The notes under the pieces: generated by a model | Seen by the model: only the letters and a program-made list of their open reading frames with translations | Databases searched by the model: none | Told to the model about the DNA's origin: nothing | Position numbers and translations under genes: made by a program | Shown: positions 7,077 through 12,751 of the stretch, piece by piece | How the letters are laid out: each line of letters begins with the position of its first letter | Numbering within the stretch: position 1 is the stretch's first letter | Assembly: GCA_035641235.1 (NCBI GenBank) | Contig: DASQUP010000249.1 | Span: forward strand, 1-15,802 | Source of the DNA: DASQUP01 sp035641235 | GTDB lineage: Bacteria > Actinomycetota > CADDZG01 > WHSQ01 | Direction of reading: 5' to 3' | Length of the DNA stretch: 15,802 nucleotides

Positions 7077-7111
7077 GTAAAGGTACGGGATAGGTGGCCC
7101 ACTGATAAGGT
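7077..7111. promoter_or_regulatory. Divergent EamA/mocR control region with repeated GATA(A)GGT motifs
   Basis: On the plus strand, GATAGGT (7089-7095) and GATAAGGT (7104-7111) are near-identical direct repeats. A third, weaker copy, GTAAAGGT, lies at 7077-7084. The small palindrome GTGGCCCAC (7094-7102) sits between the first two. MocR/PdxR regulators are known to bind direct repeats between themselves and their divergent target gene, so these are candidate MocR sites. On the minus strand, TTGGAC-N17-TATCCC is a possible EamA promoter in the same stretch. Function is inferred from position. Confidence 0.4.
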
Positions 7112-7119
7112 CCAATTCC

Positions 7120-8523
7120 ATGACGATTGAATGGACCGGTTTGGGGCCGGAGATCCTGGTGCGCTTGGACCGAGAGCGACCCGAGCCGCTGCGCGCCCAA
7201 CTCGAAGGGGAGCTGCGCGACGCGATCCGCGCCGGCCGTCTGCACGAGGGCGAGCGGCTCCCGTCGTCGCGGACGCTCGCCCGCGAGCTCGGCGTGTCGC
7301 GCGGTCTCGTGCTCGAGTGCTACACGCAGCTGCAGGCGGAGGGCTATCTGCTGGCCGAACCGGGTTCCGGCACACGGGTTGCGGCCAGGGCGGAGGCGCC
7401 CGTCTCGAGGACGGTCGCGGAGGCAGTGCCGCTCCCGCCGGAGATCGATTTTCGCCCCGGCGTTCCCGATCTCACCAGCTTCCCGCGCAGCGACTGGGCG
7501 TGGGCGCTGCGCGATGCATGTCGAAACGCCCCAACGGCCTCACTCGGTTACACGGATGTGCGAGGGAGCACGAGACTCCGGGAGGTTCTTGCCGCTTACC
7601 TTCGCCGTGTCCGCGGTGCCGCGACGGATCCTGAGAACATCGTAATAACGACGGGCTTCGCGCAGGCGCTCACGCTCGTGTTGCGTGCCCTTGCCCGCCG
7701 CGGGGTCAAGAGCGTCGCTTTCGAAGACCCCGGGTACTCGGACTTCCGCGACACGGGAGCGTGGGTCGGCGTCGAACCGGTTCCGGTGCGCGTGGACAAC
7801 ATGGGGATCGACGTCGACGCGCTCGCGGCAACGAGCGCTCGCGCTGTGGTCCTCACTCCCGCACACCAAACTCCCACCGGGGTTGCGCTCGCGCCCGAGC
7901 GACGTCACGCATTGGTGGAGTGGGCCGAGGCGCGCGACGCGACGATCGTTGAAGATGACTACGACGCGGAGTTCCGCTACGACCGGGAGCCGATCGGGGC
8001 CATGCAAGGCCTTGCCCCGAAGCGCGTTGCGCTCGCAGGCACTGTAAGCAAGGCGCTTGCACCTGCACTTCGCATCGGGTGGATCGTCTGTCCTCCCTCT
8101 CTCGTCGAAGCGGTCGTTGACGGAAAGCTCCTCAGCGACCGCGGCTCTCCAGGTCTCGATCAGCTCGCACTGGCAGCCATGATGGAGTCGGGCCGGTACG
8201 ACCGCCACCTGCGCCGAATGCGCGCGGTGTACGCGGCCAAATCCGAAACGCTTGTGCGCGCATTGACGCGCCATGCGCCGAGTGTGCTGCTGCATGGACT
8301 TGCGGCCGGATTCCACGCCGTTGCCCGGCTTCCGGCAGCGGCATCGGAAGAAGGCGTCGTCGCAGCGGCACACGAGCGTGGGGTGGGTCTATTCGGCATG
8401 AGCCGGTTTCGAGCAGACGGCAGCACCGACCCTCCTGAAATACTTCTGGGATTCGGCAACCTGACCGAGAGTGCGATCGAACGCGGTATTGCGATGGTCG
8501 GCGACATTTTGGAAAACCGGTAG
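7120..8523 (+). CDS. MocR/PdxR-type transcriptional regulator (GntR HTH plus aminotransferase domain)
   Basis: The 467-residue protein fuses a GntR winged helix (about residues 20-90; RLPSSRTLARELGVSRGLV is the recognition region) to a fold-type I PLP aminotransferase domain (about 110-460). In the latter, HQTPTG (249-254), EDDYDAEFRYD (278-288) and AGTVSKALAPALRIGW (306-321) are present, with K311 the expected PLP lysine and R318 nearby. This is the MocR/PdxR family, which senses PLP or amino compounds through the aminotransferase-like domain. It is divergent from the EamA transporter gene, so it probably controls that gene and itself. The ATG at 7120 has no clear Shine-Dalgarno, and GATAAG, 10 nt upstream, could be its -10 box. 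Length is normal for the family. Confidence 0.92.
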   Translation: MTIEWTGLGPEILVRLDRERPEPLRAQLEGELRDAIRAGRLHEGERLPSSRTLARELGVSRGLVLECYTQLQAEGYLLAEPGSGTRVAARAEAPVSRTVAEAVPLPPEIDFRPGVPDLTSFPRSDWAWALRDACRNAPTASLGYTDVRGSTRLREVLAAYLRRVRGAATDPENIVITTGFAQALTLVLRALARRGVKSVAFEDPGYSDFRDTGAWVGVEPVPVRVDNMGIDVDALAATSARAVVLTPAHQTPTGVALAPERRHALVEWAEARDATIVEDDYDAEFRYDREPIGAMQGLAPKRVALAGTVSKALAPALRIGWIVCPPSLVEAVVDGKLLSDRGSPGLDQLALAAMMESGRYDRHLRRMRAVYAAKSETLVRALTRHAPSVLLHGLAAGFHAVARLPAAASEEGVVAAAHERGVGLFGMSRFRADGSTDPPEILLGFGNLTESAIERGIAMVGDILENR

Positions 8524-8551
8524 GGAACCCGTCCCGAAAGGAGAACATTCC

Positions 8552-8962
8552 GTGAAATGGAAGCTCGAAGTGGTAACTCTCCCGGTGTCGGATCTCGACC
8601 GCGCGCGGGACTTCTACGCAGACAAGCTCGGCTTCAACGTCGATATCGATGACACGGTCAACGACTTCCGTTTCCTTCAACTGACTCCTCCCGGATCGGG
8701 GTGCTCGATCCATCTCCGGCAGGCAAGCGCCGACCGCCCTGCAGGCTCGATTCGGGACTTGTTCCTCGTTGTGAGTGACGTGCGTGCGGCGCATGACTAT
8801 CTGGCCGAGCATGGCGTCGAGGTCGGTGAAGTGCAGGTGTTCGACTCAGGCACCTATCGAGCCGCCCGGGAGGGAGAATCGCTCGACCTGTTCGGATGTG
8901 TCCTCTTTGACGATCCCGATGGGAACGGATGGATGGTCCAGCAAATCCCTCCGCGTGAGTGA
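8552..8962 (+). CDS. VOC-family (glyoxalase/dioxygenase superfamily) protein
   Basis: The 136-residue protein has two beta-alpha-beta-beta-beta modules. The first is KLEVVTLPVSDLDRARDFYADKLGF, the classic VOC opening. The second begins around SIRDLFLVVSDVRAAHDYLAEHGVEV and ends FDDPDGNGWMVQQIP. The conserved DPDGN(G) segment is typical of lyase/bleomycin-resistance-like members. Substrate and metal use are unknown; the usual first-strand metal His is Val or Thr here (VVTLPVSD), so a classical glyoxalase I site is doubtful. The GTG at 8552 follows AAAGGAGA with 8 nt spacing, and longer in-frame starts fall inside the mocR gene. It is 28 bp after mocR and 7 bp before the DUF1697 gene. Confidence 0.85.
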   Translation: MKWKLEVVTLPVSDLDRARDFYADKLGFNVDIDDTVNDFRFLQLTPPGSGCSIHLRQASADRPAGSIRDLFLVVSDVRAAHDYLAEHGVEVGEVQVFDSGTYRAAREGESLDLFGCVLFDDPDGNGWMVQQIPPRE

Positions 8963-8969
8963 CCTACGA

Positions 8970-9509
8970 ATGAAATCCTATGTTGCGTTGCTCCGGGGAA
9001 TCGGCCCCGGCAACCCAAACATGCGCAATGACAAGTTGCGCGGGGTCTTTGAGGATCTCGGCTTCAGCAATGTCCGTACCGTGATCTCGAGCGGCAACGT
9101 CTTATTTGAGAGCGATTCTTCGGCGATCAGAGCGATGGAGACCCAAGTCGAGGAGGCATTGCCGAAGCAGTTGGGATTCACAAGCACCACCATCATTCGG
9201 AACAGGGCGCAGATCCAGGCTCTTGTCAACCGCGATCCGTTTGCGGGTGTCGAGCATTCGGACAAGTCGCATCTGGATGTGACGTTTTTGAAACGTAAAC
9301 CCAAGACGATCCTGTCCTTCCCCTACAGGCCTAAGGATCGTAGTTACAGCGTTCTGGGTCTGTACGACAGGGACATCTGCAGCATTGTCGACCTGACGAG
9401 TGGCCGGACTTCGGACTTGATGCAGTGGCTCGAGAAGCAGTTCGGCAAGGAGATCACCACGCGCACCTATAGGACCGTGGGACGGATCCTGAAGAAGCTT
9501 CGCGAGTAA
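8970..9509 (+). CDS. DUF1697 family protein
   Basis: The 179-residue protein matches DUF1697 in length and motifs. It opens MKSYVALLRGIGPGNPNM, followed by LRGVFEDLGFSNVRTVISSGNVLFES, which is the family's hallmark (the position-specific 'YIQSGNVVF'-like stretch), and ends in RTYRTVGRILKKL. The biochemical role of the family is not established. The ATG at 8970 is 7 bp after the VOC stop and lacks a strong Shine-Dalgarno, so it is probably read by coupling. An in-frame GTG at 8955, overlapping the VOC 3' end, is a weaker alternative. A GC-rich hairpin follows the stop codon directly. Confidence 0.85.
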   Translation: MKSYVALLRGIGPGNPNMRNDKLRGVFEDLGFSNVRTVISSGNVLFESDSSAIRAMETQVEEALPKQLGFTSTTIIRNRAQIQALVNRDPFAGVEHSDKSHLDVTFLKRKPKTILSFPYRPKDRSYSVLGLYDRDICSIVDLTSGRTSDLMQWLEKQFGKEITTRTYRTVGRILKKLRE

Positions 9510-9567
9510 CCGGGCCCCAACCCGGGTAGCAGGTCGGCACGTTCCTACCTCGGTAGGAGGTTGCCGA
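9510..9567 (+). terminator. Two hairpins after DUF1697, probable terminator region
   Basis: CCGGG-CCCCAA-CCCGG (9510-9525) begins right after the TAA stop. A second hairpin, TCGGCA (9534-9539) with TGCCGA (9562-9567), encloses CCTAC (9544-9548) paired with GTAGG (9553-9557). There is no T-tract. The second hairpin overlaps the beginning of the permease relic. Confidence 0.45.
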
Positions 9568-9892
9568 ACGTGAGGTAGGGCAGTGGATTGCCCTCCTCAT
9601 GCTCGTCGACGCCTTGTGGTCTGTGCTGGGTGTCGGAATCGGACTTGCGGTCCGTCACCAGGTCGCCGCGATCGTCGGTTCACTTGTCTGGGTCCTCGTG
9701 GCCGAAGCCCTTGTCGGCGCGGTCGCCGGCACGGATATCAGGAGTTTCCTACCGGCCGCCGGTGCGCGCGCCGTCGTGGTCGACGAACCGGGTTTGCTCG
9801 ATCCGGCGGTCGGTGCCGTGGCGTTGATCATGTGGGCTGCCGTCTGGATCGGCGGAAGCGCGCTGGTAATGGCGCGCCGGGACATTGCGTGA
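9557..9892 (+). pseudogene. C-terminal relic of an ABC-2 type permease
   Basis: Reading from 9557 to the stop at 9892 gives about 111 residues whose only good match in form is the last quarter of an ABC-2 permease. LLMLVDALWSVLGVGIGLAVRHQVAAIVG is split here into its motifs: GVGIGLAVR, then RHQVAAIVG as in the family's R-[NH]-Q-[VA]-A. A helix, an LVGAV turn, FLPAAGARA, a final hydrophobic helix (ALIMWAAVWIGGSAL) and the terminal RRDIA follow. The N-terminal four helices are missing, and a TAG stop lies in frame at 9554. The first ATG (9599) has no well-placed ribosome binding site. It is best read as a decayed remnant of an exporter operon, next to the MerR gene. A small expressed membrane peptide cannot be excluded. 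Confidence 0.7.
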
Positions 9893-9914
9893 TGGGGGTG
9901 CCCACATCGGCTCG

Positions 9915-10340
9915 TTAACCAGGGTGCACCTCGGCGAGGGTCTTCCCCTCTAGGACGGCACCTACGACTGCTGCGAAGTTCGGGCAGTCCAGGATGTTCT
10001 CGCGCGGGCACTCAAGGGCATGGTCGATCGCATGGCGCGCGGCCTGCGCTTTCGTGATCTGTCTGTCGAGATCCGCAAGCTTTCGCCTTGCCAGCTCGCG
10101 CCAGACCTGTGTCGATGTCCGCATCCCAAGCAGGCGCCCGATCTCGCGGAGCGTGAAGCCAACCTGCTGGAGTAGCAGGATGATCCCGACGCGCTCCGCG
10201 GCCGAGGGCTTGTACCGTCGCCCCGCCGAATCGCGTGTGGCCGGACGGACCAGGCCCAGCTCCTCGTAGTAGCGAAGGGCCGAGGTGGTCACGCCGGTCC
10301 GGACGGCGAGTTGGCCGATCGTTAGCAGGTCGTCACCCAT
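9915..10340 (-). CDS. MerR-family transcriptional regulator with a C-terminal Cys pair
   Basis: The 141-residue protein has the MerR winged helix-turn-helix at the N-terminus (LLTIGQLAVRTGVTTSALRYYEELGLV, residues 5-31, then the RRYKPSAAERVGIILLLQQVGF wing and second helix region). A dimerisation coiled coil follows (about 80-108), with a short effector tail containing C111 and C119 in ECPRENILDCPNF. The two cysteines suggest metal or redox sensing, but this is inference; SoxR's four-cysteine cluster motif is absent. It is divergent from a methyltransferase gene, and the shared 42-bp gap holds a perfect dyad. The same dyad lies at 4088-4105, before the MBL-PPOX operon, so the regulator probably acts at both. 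The ATG has no Shine-Dalgarno. Confidence 0.9.
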   Translation of the reverse strand: MGDDLLTIGQLAVRTGVTTSALRYYEELGLVRPATRDSAGRRYKPSAAERVGIILLLQQVGFTLREIGRLLGMRTSTQVWRELARRKLADLDRQITKAQAARHAIDHALECPRENILDCPNFAAVVGAVLEGKTLAEVHPG

Positions 10341-10343
10341 TGT

Positions 10344-10374
10344 TTGACTTCAAGCGTACTTGAAGCGCTTGGCT
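10344..10374. promoter_or_regulatory. MerR-type dyad between merR and the methyltransferase gene
   Basis: TTGACT (10344-10349) starts an element whose dyad CTTCAAGCGTACTTGAAG (10348-10365) has perfect 7-bp arms and a 4-bp centre. A hexamer 19 bp after the -35 would be TTGGCT (10369-10374), a poor -10 as usual for activator-dependent MerR promoters, placing the transcript start at or near the methyltransferase ATG (10383). The element begins 3 bp from the merR start codon, so it can also serve autoregulation. Confidence 0.6.
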
Positions 10375-10382
10375 AGAACAGG

Positions 10383-11000
10383 ATGAAGCAGAGGGTTGTG
10401 GCCGCGATCGTTTCTCAATTCGTGCGCCCTCGTGGATTCTGGGGCCTGTTGGCCGGATGGGAGATGGCGCTGCGGCCTTCCAACCGGCGTCGCAACGCCT
10501 GGGCGGTCGACCTGCTCGACGTGCGGCCGACCGATCGGGTTGTCGAGATCGGCTTCGGCCCCGGTCTGGCGATCCGGGAGTTGAGCCGCCGGGCGCATCA
10601 GGGGCGAGTAGTTGGTCTCGACCATTCGAAAGAGATGTTGAAGCAGGCCGGCAAGCGCAACGCGCGGGCCGTCCGAGCCGGGCTGGTCGATCTCCGCCTC
10701 GGGTCGGCCGAGCAACTGCCTGACTTCGAGGAACCGTTCGACAGAATCCTCGCGGTCAACAACATGGGTATGTGGCCGGATCCGGACCGGGTACTCAAAG
10801 ACCTGCGACGCATCACTTCGAGCGGAGGCCGGATCGCGATCGTGTCGCAGCCCCGCGGTCCGGGAGCCAACGCTGAGACGACACAGCGGCTCGGCCGCGA
10901 GGCCGCAGAACGATTCCGACGAGCCGGATTCGTCGACATCAGGTCGGAAACCCTCGCCCTCTCCCCACCGGTCGTGTGTGTGCTCGGGAAGGCAGGGTAG
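10383..11000 (+). CDS. Class I SAM-dependent methyltransferase
   Basis: The 205-residue protein has a Rossmann methyltransferase core. Motif I is RVVEIGFGPGLAIREL (52-67), and the acidic residue at the end of strand 2 is D80 in VVGLDHSKEML. An acidic motif near GSAEQLPDFEEPFDRILAVNN and a DLRRITSSGGRIAIVSQP post-motif III segment follow. The N-terminus (residues 1-45) is helical and amphipathic and could form the substrate lid. The family matches small-molecule methyltransferases of the UbiE/Methyltransf_11 type; the substrate is unknown. It is divergent from the MerR gene, with a MerR-type dyad upstream. The ATG is preceded only by a weak AGG, consistent with a transcript that starts close to the start codon. 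Confidence 0.85.
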   Translation: MKQRVVAAIVSQFVRPRGFWGLLAGWEMALRPSNRRRNAWAVDLLDVRPTDRVVEIGFGPGLAIRELSRRAHQGRVVGLDHSKEMLKQAGKRNARAVRAGLVDLRLGSAEQLPDFEEPFDRILAVNNMGMWPDPDRVLKDLRRITSSGGRIAIVSQPRGPGANAETTQRLGREAAERFRRAGFVDIRSETLALSPPVVCVLGKAG

Positions 11001-11181
11001 GTCGCCGTTGGCGGACAAACCCGACTACGGAATCGATGCCTCCTAAATGAACCGGCGGGACCCTCCCGACTGTAGCCAGCCCCGCGCCCAACTGTCCGTT
11101 TACCAAGAGGCGTAGGCAAACGCACATCTCGTTCGAGAAGATGTCTTCATGCTTGGTGACCGCCTTGCGCGCTGTCTGGGG
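11001..11181. other. Intergenic region between convergent genes with hairpins
   Basis: No gene is supported in this stretch. Two stems are visible: CGGGA-CCC-TCCCG (11056-11068), and ACATCT (11124-11129) paired with AGATGT (11139-11144) around a 9-nt loop. The second overlaps another small dyad, GAAGA-TG-TCTTC (11137-11148). Both stems lie between converging transcripts and are plausible terminators, but neither is followed by a T-run. Confidence 0.4.
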
Positions 11182-11835
11182 TCAGCGTCCGGTGGGGCAG
11201 TCTTCTACAGGACCCTCCACCACGAGGTTGTAGGGGTAGGGAACCTCCATCTCGCCCCTTACCCCCAAAGTCGAGTAGCGCACGTCGTAGCTCGGCTGAA
11301 ATACCGCGTCGCGACCTAAGCTTCGGCAGTCCTCGAAGCGAAACCGGATGGCAATGTGGCGTTCTTCGCCCGACCCTAGGGTGAACGGCTCGAATGGCTC
11401 GTACCTGGTCAGGGGCGGAATGAGGGCCGTGACCTCTGAGCTCGGAGGTCCCACCAGGACCTCAATCGGCTGCATTGGGATCTTCATCTCGCTCGCATCG
11501 AGTAGGTACGGCTTTAGCAGACCTTCGATCCGAACCGGCAACCGGCCTGAGTTTCTGAGGCCGAACTGAACTGCGGCCATTTCGCCGTGCCGGTATCGAA
11601 AGATTGCAGCGTCCTGATCGCCGTAAGCCGTCACCTCCCGAAACTCGGTTCCATCGACACCGAAGACGCTGCCATTTGCGAGCGGCTCGTAGCGATTCAG
11701 CACTATCGAGGTGGCGACCAATCCTATGACCAGTAGGGCAGCTAGAAACAAGCCAATCCGGACCAGAACCCGCGTTCGCCCGCGCCGCTGGGGTGCAGTT
11801 TCTTCTGGAAGAGATTCATCGGCCAAGGTCGCCAT
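11182..11835 (-). CDS. Orphan membrane-anchored protein, extracytoplasmic beta-rich domain
   Basis: I do not recognise this 217-residue protein. A basic stretch (RRGRTRVLVR, 17-26) precedes one hydrophobic helix (IGLFLAALLVIGLVATSIVL, 27-46), predicting an N-in, C-out anchored topology. The exported part has an Ig-like, beta-sandwich look: alternating hydrophobic strands such as AAVQFGLRNSGRLPVRIEGL and ERHIAIRFRFEDC, with a repeated 'new strand after a proline-glycine turn' pattern. Two cysteines, in RFEDCRSLG and VEDCPTGR near the C-terminus, could form a disulfide. It is probably envelope-associated and may bind something outside the cell; no catalytic motif is seen. It is convergent with the methyltransferase gene. 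The start is probably leaderless (TATTGT 7 nt upstream). Function unknown. Confidence 0.75.
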   Translation of the reverse strand: MATLADESLPEETAPQRRGRTRVLVRIGLFLAALLVIGLVATSIVLNRYEPLANGSVFGVDGTEFREVTAYGDQDAAIFRYRHGEMAAVQFGLRNSGRLPVRIEGLLKPYLLDASEMKIPMQPIEVLVGPPSSEVTALIPPLTRYEPFEPFTLGSGEERHIAIRFRFEDCRSLGRDAVFQPSYDVRYSTLGVRGEMEVPYPYNLVVEGPVEDCPTGR

Positions 11836-11842
11836 GTCCTAG

Positions 11843-11848
11843 ACAATA
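11843..11848 (-). promoter_or_regulatory. -10 box for a probable leaderless transcript
   Basis: On the minus strand, TATTGT (11848-11843) ends 7 nt before the ATG at 11835, and no Shine-Dalgarno intervenes. The -35 region is not convincing. The spacing repeats that seen before the ribbon-helix-helix and sulfotransferase genes. Confidence 0.4.
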
Positions 11849-11929
11849 GATGCTCGCCTCAGGCCGCGAAAGCGTCCATTTGCGTGGAGTGGTGGGAAAC
11901 CACGAGTTCTCGGTCTGCACTGGCTCTAG

Positions 11930-12051
11930 TTGATCGCTCGGATCTTCGCCGCCGGTGACGTGACCGACTTCGGTATCGCCAGGCCATCATCGCTGCCGGA
12001 GTGGACGCGATAACGGCCGTCGATGCCGAGCACTATCTTGCTCGCTGGTGA
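11930..12051 (+). pseudogene. Frameshifted C-terminal relic of a thioredoxin-reductase-type flavoprotein
   Basis: From 11930, one frame reads LIARIFAAGDVTD, matching the FAD-binding G-[VI]-F-A-A-G-D motif near the C-terminus of thioredoxin reductases. It ends at 11968. After a 2-base remainder at 11969-11970, the next frame (from 11971) reads RYRQAIIAAG and then DAITAVDAEHYLARW up to a TGA at 12049-12051. RYRQA[VI]xAAG and AALDAEHYL are the invariant end of TrxB. The piece is therefore a TrxB C-terminus broken by a loss of one base (net), with an in-frame TAG directly before it (11927-11929) and no upstream reductase body. It lies in the gap between the orphan membrane gene and the zinc-finger gene. 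The rest of 11836-12131 holds no supported gene. Confidence 0.7.
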
Positions 12052-12131
12052 CTCCGGCGCGTTCTGCCGCGTAACGCGATGGCACTGCGGTGGGCATGCG
12101 ATGTGACCAGCGAACACTGCGGGACCGAGAT

Positions 12132-12392
12132 TCAGACATAGCGGCGGTGTTCGTAGCACCACGTGAACGAGCCGGATCCCAGAGGCAGCGATTTGATCAC
12201 GGCGTGACCAGTCTGATGATAGTGGGCCGTGTTGTGTCCCAACTGGGACTCGCAGCAGCCGACGTGCCCGCACTCGGCGCATACTCGTAGGTTGAAGTTG
12301 CTTCCGCATTCTTCGCACACGTCGGACCGCGGTTGTGCGAAGGCCTTCGGGACGTGCTCGCATGCTTCGGTACGCCGGCCCAACAGAGCCAT
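12132..12392 (-). CDS. UBP-type zinc-finger protein
   Basis: The 86-residue protein is a single zf-UBP (ubiquitin-hydrolase-type) domain. Ligands appear in the family order: C11/H13 (ACEH), C26-x2-C29, C38-x2-C41, C46, H53, H57 and H63, with the closing WCYEH (78-82). In eukaryotes this fold binds ubiquitin C-termini; stand-alone bacterial copies are common, but their ligand is not established. The ATG at 12392 has GAGGAGG 6 nt upstream. A longer start at 12431 lacks such a site. In other genomes I recall bacterial zf-UBP genes next to thioredoxin-reductase-like flavoproteins, and here a TrxB relic lies 80 bp downstream; that link is inference. Confidence 0.85.
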   Translation of the reverse strand: MALLGRRTEACEHVPKAFAQPRSDVCEECGSNFNLRVCAECGHVGCCESQLGHNTAHYHQTGHAVIKSLPLGSGSFTWCYEHRRYV

Positions 12393-12451
12393 GCTCGGCC
12401 TCCTCTTCCATCGATTGGGATTACCGCCCACAACGTCCCCACCTCCCTTGG

Positions 12452-12490
12452 CACTTCCGAAGTGTCAGCGTGAGAACACTCGTCGTTAAT
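12452..12490. promoter_or_regulatory. Palindrome and possible promoter in the divergent gap
   Basis: CACTTCCGAAGTG (12452-12464) is a perfect 6-bp-arm palindrome with a central C. On the plus strand GTGTCA (12462-12467), 17 bp, GTTAAT (12485-12490) fits a weak sigma70 promoter, overlapped by the palindrome at its -35. It could control the plus-strand membrane gene or the minus-strand zinc-finger gene. Apart from this and the leader hairpins, the 359-bp gap 12393-12751 shows no gene. Confidence 0.3.
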
Positions 12491-12673
12491 GCTCGAGCGT
12501 GACTTCAGGGGTTCGTTTATCGCCCTACCGACCATGCAGATGTGTCGAGGCGTACTGCCCATGGGACGGAGCCGTGCATCTACCGGTCTCGAGCATGAGC
12601 TATGCCGTTCCCGCACGCAGCTCGGCCGATGACCTGCCATCCGAGCTGTGTCATGCACAAGACAGTTCAGAAA

Positions 12674-12745
12674 CCTCCTCCGCCGGTGGCGGGTTTGCAG
12701 GAGGGCGACCGCAGATGTGCCGAACCTTCGGCACCACCAAGGAGG
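12674..12745 (+). promoter_or_regulatory. Structured 5' leader with alternative pairing to the Shine-Dalgarno
   Basis: CCTCCT (12674-12679) can pair with AGGAGG at 12699-12704, with an inner stem CCGCC/GGCGG (12680-12684, 12688-12692). It is equally complementary to the identical AGGAGG that forms the ribosome binding site at 12740-12745. A strong hairpin, GTGCCGAACCTTCGGCAC (12717-12734), stands directly 5' of that site. The layout fits a leader in which one pairing frees and another hides the ribosome binding site; function is inferred. Confidence 0.45.
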
Positions 12746-12751
12746 ACCAAA

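Noticed and set aside
7540..8373. 277-residue minus-strand ORF inside mocR
   Set aside because: It lies wholly antisense to a gene with clear HTH and PLP motifs.
9915..10340. SoxR identity for the MerR protein
   Set aside because: The operator core resembles the SoxR box, but the protein has only two cysteines (C111, C119) instead of the four-cysteine [2Fe-2S] motif.
11120..11145. tRNA-like GTTCGAGA stretch
   Set aside because: The T-loop-like GTTCGA lacks an acceptor stem, D-arm and anticodon arm around it; it is part of a simple hairpin.
11926..12411. 161-residue minus-strand ORF over the zinc-finger gene
   Set aside because: It overlaps the UBP zinc-finger gene in another frame and the TrxB relic on the opposite strand, and it shows no domain. 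The zinc-finger frame has the ligands and the ribosome binding site.
12489..12596. 9-bp inverted repeat ATGCTCGAG / CTCGAGCAT about 90 bp apart
   Set aside because: Both arms contain the self-complementary CTCGAG, so a match is easily chance. No transposase or target duplication is nearby.
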